Source: Desulfobulbaceae bacterium
GTDB taxonomy: Bacteria > Desulfobacterota > Desulfobulbia > Desulfobulbales > Desulfobulbaceae
DNA length: 6,632 bases
Direction: 5' to 3'
Assembly (NCBI GenBank): GCA_030633145.1
Contig: DAOVTM010000225.1
Coordinates: forward strand, 1-6,632
The position numbers and the translations under genes are program-made. Within the stretch, counting starts at the first letter, position 1. The number at the start of each line of letters is the position of its first letter. The notes under the pieces are model-generated. The model was not told the origin of the DNA and did no database searches. It was given only the letters and a program-made list of their open reading frames with translations. Positions 5,338 to 6,632 of this stretch are shown piece after piece.

Positions 5338-6111
5338 ATGCTTGAGCTTCACTCTGTCCATAAACGGTTTGGTGGTCTGCGCGCGGTTGACGATGTAAGT
5401 TTTTCCGTGCCAGCGGGTGTCATCAAGGCCATAATCGGCCCCAATGGTGCAGGTAAGACCACTCTTTTTAACCTTATTGCCGGCAACCTGCCCCCGACCT
5501 CCGGGACTATCCGCTTTCAGGGTCAGGAGATCCAGGGAAAACAACCCCATCAGATTGCCCGACTGGGCATGTCGCGTACCTTCCAGAATATCAAGCTGTT
5601 CCACTCCATGACCGCCCTTGAATCGGTGATGGTGGGCCGTCATGCCAGGACCAAAGCCGGTTTTATCTCTGGTATGTTTCATCTTCCCGCATCCCGTCAA
5701 GAGGAAAAAGAGATTCGGGAGCATTCCATGGAACTACTGGAGCTGCTGGAGATTGCCGAATATGCGGATGTAGAGGCCACCAGCCTTGCCTTTGGACAGC
5801 AGCGAGCCGTGGAAATGGCTCGAGCCCTGGCAGCAGAACCGAAACTGTTACTGCTTGACGAGCCCGCTGCCGGTCTGAATATCTATGAAACCGCTGAGGT
5901 GGGTCGCCTGATCACCCGTATCCGGGATATGGGCATCACGGTTCTGCTGGTGGAGCATGATATGTCCCTGGTGATGGATATTTCCGACGAGATCGTGGTC
6001 TTGAGTTTTGGCAGCAAGATTGCCGAGGATGAACCGACGGCTATTCAACAGAATCCAGAGGTTATCAAGATTTATCTTGGCGAAGATGAGGAAGATGAGC
6101 TTACGGTTTGA
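5338..6111 (+). CDS. livG: Branched-chain amino acid type ABC transporter ATP-binding protein LivG
   Basis: This 257-residue ATPase subunit powers uptake through a LivHM-type inner-membrane permease. Walker A is GPNGAGKT (34-41), Q-loop Q83 in RTFQN, the signature LAFGQQR is at 150-156 (a Liv-family form of LSGGQ), Walker B ends LLLLDEP (170-176, D174 and E175), and the switch His is H207 in LLVEHD. FGGLRAVDDV near the start, the insert after MVGRH (about 98-120), AAGLN (177-181), LVMDISD (211-217) and NPEVIKIYLGE (239-249) are typical of LivG rather than LivF. The ATG at 5338 places MLEL just before the first strand as in homologues; GTG 5296 would add 14 unconserved residues. It appears as an isolated gene: the upstream neighbour is divergent, and livF, usually next, is absent downstream. 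The C-terminal tail is unusually acidic (EDEEDEL). Substrate specificity, amino acid or another small molecule, cannot be told. Confidence 0.93.
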   Translation: MLELHSVHKRFGGLRAVDDVSFSVPAGVIKAIIGPNGAGKTTLFNLIAGNLPPTSGTIRFQGQEIQGKQPHQIARLGMSRTFQNIKLFHSMTALESVMVGRHARTKAGFISGMFHLPASRQEEKEIREHSMELLELLEIAEYADVEATSLAFGQQRAVEMARALAAEPKLLLLDEPAAGLNIYETAEVGRLITRIRDMGITVLLVEHDMSLVMDISDEIVVLSFGSKIAEDEPTAIQQNPEVIKIYLGEDEEDELTV

Positions 6112-6224
6112 TTGATTGGACAGCAACACTCAACTATTCTATTAATGAACATATTAAAAATATTTATGCTGAGGAAGAGCTTGAAAAAGAACAAACTCTA
6201 AAGAAATTCGGAATTTCCGAATTT
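6112..6224 (+). pseudogene. Internal fragment of a RhuM-family protein
   Basis: Translating directly on from the livG stop (frame of 6108) gives about 37 residues containing LNYSINEHIKNIYAEEEL and then LEKEQTLKKFGISEF. This resembles the N-terminal part of virulence RhuM family proteins, where an H-[IL]-K-N-I-[YF]-x-x-x-E-L segment precedes a TLKKF/VVKKF-like strand and then a YYNLD block. The YYNLD part and the rest (family members are about 300 residues) are missing, as is the N-terminus; reading continues into a dispersed repeat. No usable start codon or ribosome site is present. I read it as a remnant left by deletion. The assignment rests on motif memory over a short stretch, so it is moderate. 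Confidence 0.5.
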
Positions 6225-6225
6225 C
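6203..6225. repeat. Perfect 23-base palindrome at the fragment/repeat junction
   Basis: GAAATTCGGAA (6203-6213), a single central T, then TTCCGAATTTC (6215-6225): eleven perfect pairs about one base. It spans the last RhuM-like codons (KFGISEF) and ends where the dispersed repeat begins. It may be a protein binding site, a recombination scar, or a chance feature of the coding sequence. Confidence 0.7.
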
Positions 6226-6267
6226 AGCACTGTGTTGGGCTTCGCTGCGCTCAGACCAACCTACGGA
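6226..6267. repeat. Dispersed 'GTAGGTTGGxxxGAGC' repeat copy
   Basis: Read on the minus strand the element runs CGTAGGTTGGTCTGAGCG then CAGCGAAGCCCAACAC. This is a copy of a widely dispersed intergenic repeat whose false translation gives VGWSERSEAQH-like peptides. The GTTGG (6234-6238) and CCAAC (6256-6260) arms can pair, with a GC-rich inner part. It is much more GC-rich than its AT-rich flanks and is placed between two gene remnants, so it was probably inserted or used as a recombination point. Confidence 0.65.
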
Positions 6268-6268
6268 C

Positions 6269-6346
6269 ACCTGCACCAGAGAATATACCAAACATTGGAT
6301 AAATGAAATAACCGGACTGAGAGAATGGATCAAGCGACTGCTATAA
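6269..6346 (+). pseudogene. Possible C-terminal remnant of a HEPN-type protein
   Basis: In the frame that ends at TAA 6344-6346 the last 20 or so residues (REYTKHWINEITGLREWIKRLL) read as an amphipathic helix with the EWIK-type ending seen at the C-terminus of small HEPN proteins that partner MNT nucleotidyltransferases. It overlaps the start of the nucleotidyltransferase gene by 22 bases, an arrangement common for translationally coupled HEPN-MNT pairs. No start codon exists in this frame, and upstream it runs straight into the dispersed repeat, so the N-terminal part, including the RX4-6H active site, is lost. The family call is inference from context plus a short segment. Confidence 0.35.
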
Positions 6347-6632
6347 GAGTATTGAATCAATATCTTGAGCATCTAAAAAAGAAAAATTTTTTCATCTGTC
6401 AAGCCTATCTGTTTGGATCATACAGCAGTGGTCAACAGAATGAAAATAGTGATATTGACCTTGCTATAGTTATGAACAGACTGATAAACAGCTTTACCAC
6501 TCAGGTTGAATTGATAAAGATAAGCAGAAAATTTGACACCAGGATTGAACCGCATCCATTTGAGGAGTCAAAGTTTAATGGTACTAATCCCTTTGCAAAC
6601 GAACTTCTCAATACCGGGATTCGGATTATTTA
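6325..6632 (+). CDS. MNT-type minimal nucleotidyltransferase, probable antitoxin (runs off window edge)
   Basis: 102 codons are visible from ATG 6325, with two bases (ta) of the next codon at the edge. The fold signature of DNA polymerase beta-type nucleotidyltransferases is clear: YLFGSYSSGQQNENSDIDLA (28-47), with the GS pair at 31-32 and metal-binding D43 and D45. DTRIEPHPF (71-79) is the third-acid strand of the subgroup (D71/E75), and NELLNTGIRI is a usual C-terminus, so the stop is probably only a few codons away. In the MntA-HepT systems such proteins neutralise a HEPN RNase toxin by AMPylating it. A weak GGA lies 8 bases upstream of the ATG. It overlaps the apparent HEPN remnant by 22 bases. 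The AT-rich composition differs from the chromosomal genes to the left, in keeping with transfer. Function as an antitoxin is inferred. Confidence 0.85.
   Translation, partial: MDQATAIRVLNQYLEHLKKKNFFICQAYLFGSYSSGQQNENSDIDLAIVMNRLINSFTTQVELIKISRKFDTRIEPHPFEESKFNGTNPFANELLNTGIRII

Noticed and set aside
6154..6372. Minus-strand frame of 72 codons containing VGWSERSEAQH
   Set aside because: This is the characteristic false translation of the dispersed repeat and is antisense to the nucleotidyltransferase start.
1..6632. tRNA genes, CRISPR arrays or complete insertion sequences
   Set aside because: No cloverleaf-like segments, regularly spaced repeats, transposase motifs or terminal inverted repeats were seen.

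Overview
The window looks like chromosome of a Gram-negative bacterium. Evidence for this is a murein endopeptidase with a Tat-type leader, a PilZ c-di-GMP receptor domain, an IspA-type farnesyl diphosphate synthase and an MepK/YrfG pair that resemble the proteobacterial proteins closely. A folate/corrinoid-type methyltransferase under a cobalamin riboswitch and a Liv-type ABC ATPase would fit a Desulfobacterota (Desulfobulbaceae-like) genome best. That placement is inference from gene content, not from a marker gene.

Layout, left to right: a 3'-truncated queA (minus, 1-840); a divergent promoter region whose two -35 boxes lie in an inverted repeat; mepK (plus, 1144-1689); a dispersed-repeat hairpin; a pterin-binding methyltransferase homologue (minus, 1779-2597) headed by a textbook cobalamin riboswitch (minus, 2661-2803); ispA (plus, 2912-3823); a small PilZ protein (minus, 3830-4204); a YrfG-type nucleotidase (minus, 4329-5012); an AT-rich divergent intergenic region; livG (plus, 5338-6111); then an AT-rich patch of gene debris (RhuM-like fragment, dispersed repeat, possible HEPN tail) leading into a MNT-type nucleotidyltransferase that runs to the right edge (6325-6632).

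The genes do not form one pathway. They are mostly single-gene transcription units in alternating orientation: tRNA queuosine modification, cell wall hydrolysis, C1/corrinoid metabolism, isoprenoid synthesis, c-di-GMP sensing, nucleotide turnover and amino-acid uptake. Only the PilZ and YrfG genes are in tandem.

The two most interesting parts are (a) the riboswitch-controlled pterin-binding protein, which keeps the TIM-barrel family signatures but has serines where two ligand-contacting residues of the acetogen enzyme sit, and (b) the right-hand end, where a decayed accessory cassette seems to have left an orphan MNT antitoxin-like gene behind pieces of other genes and a dispersed repeat.
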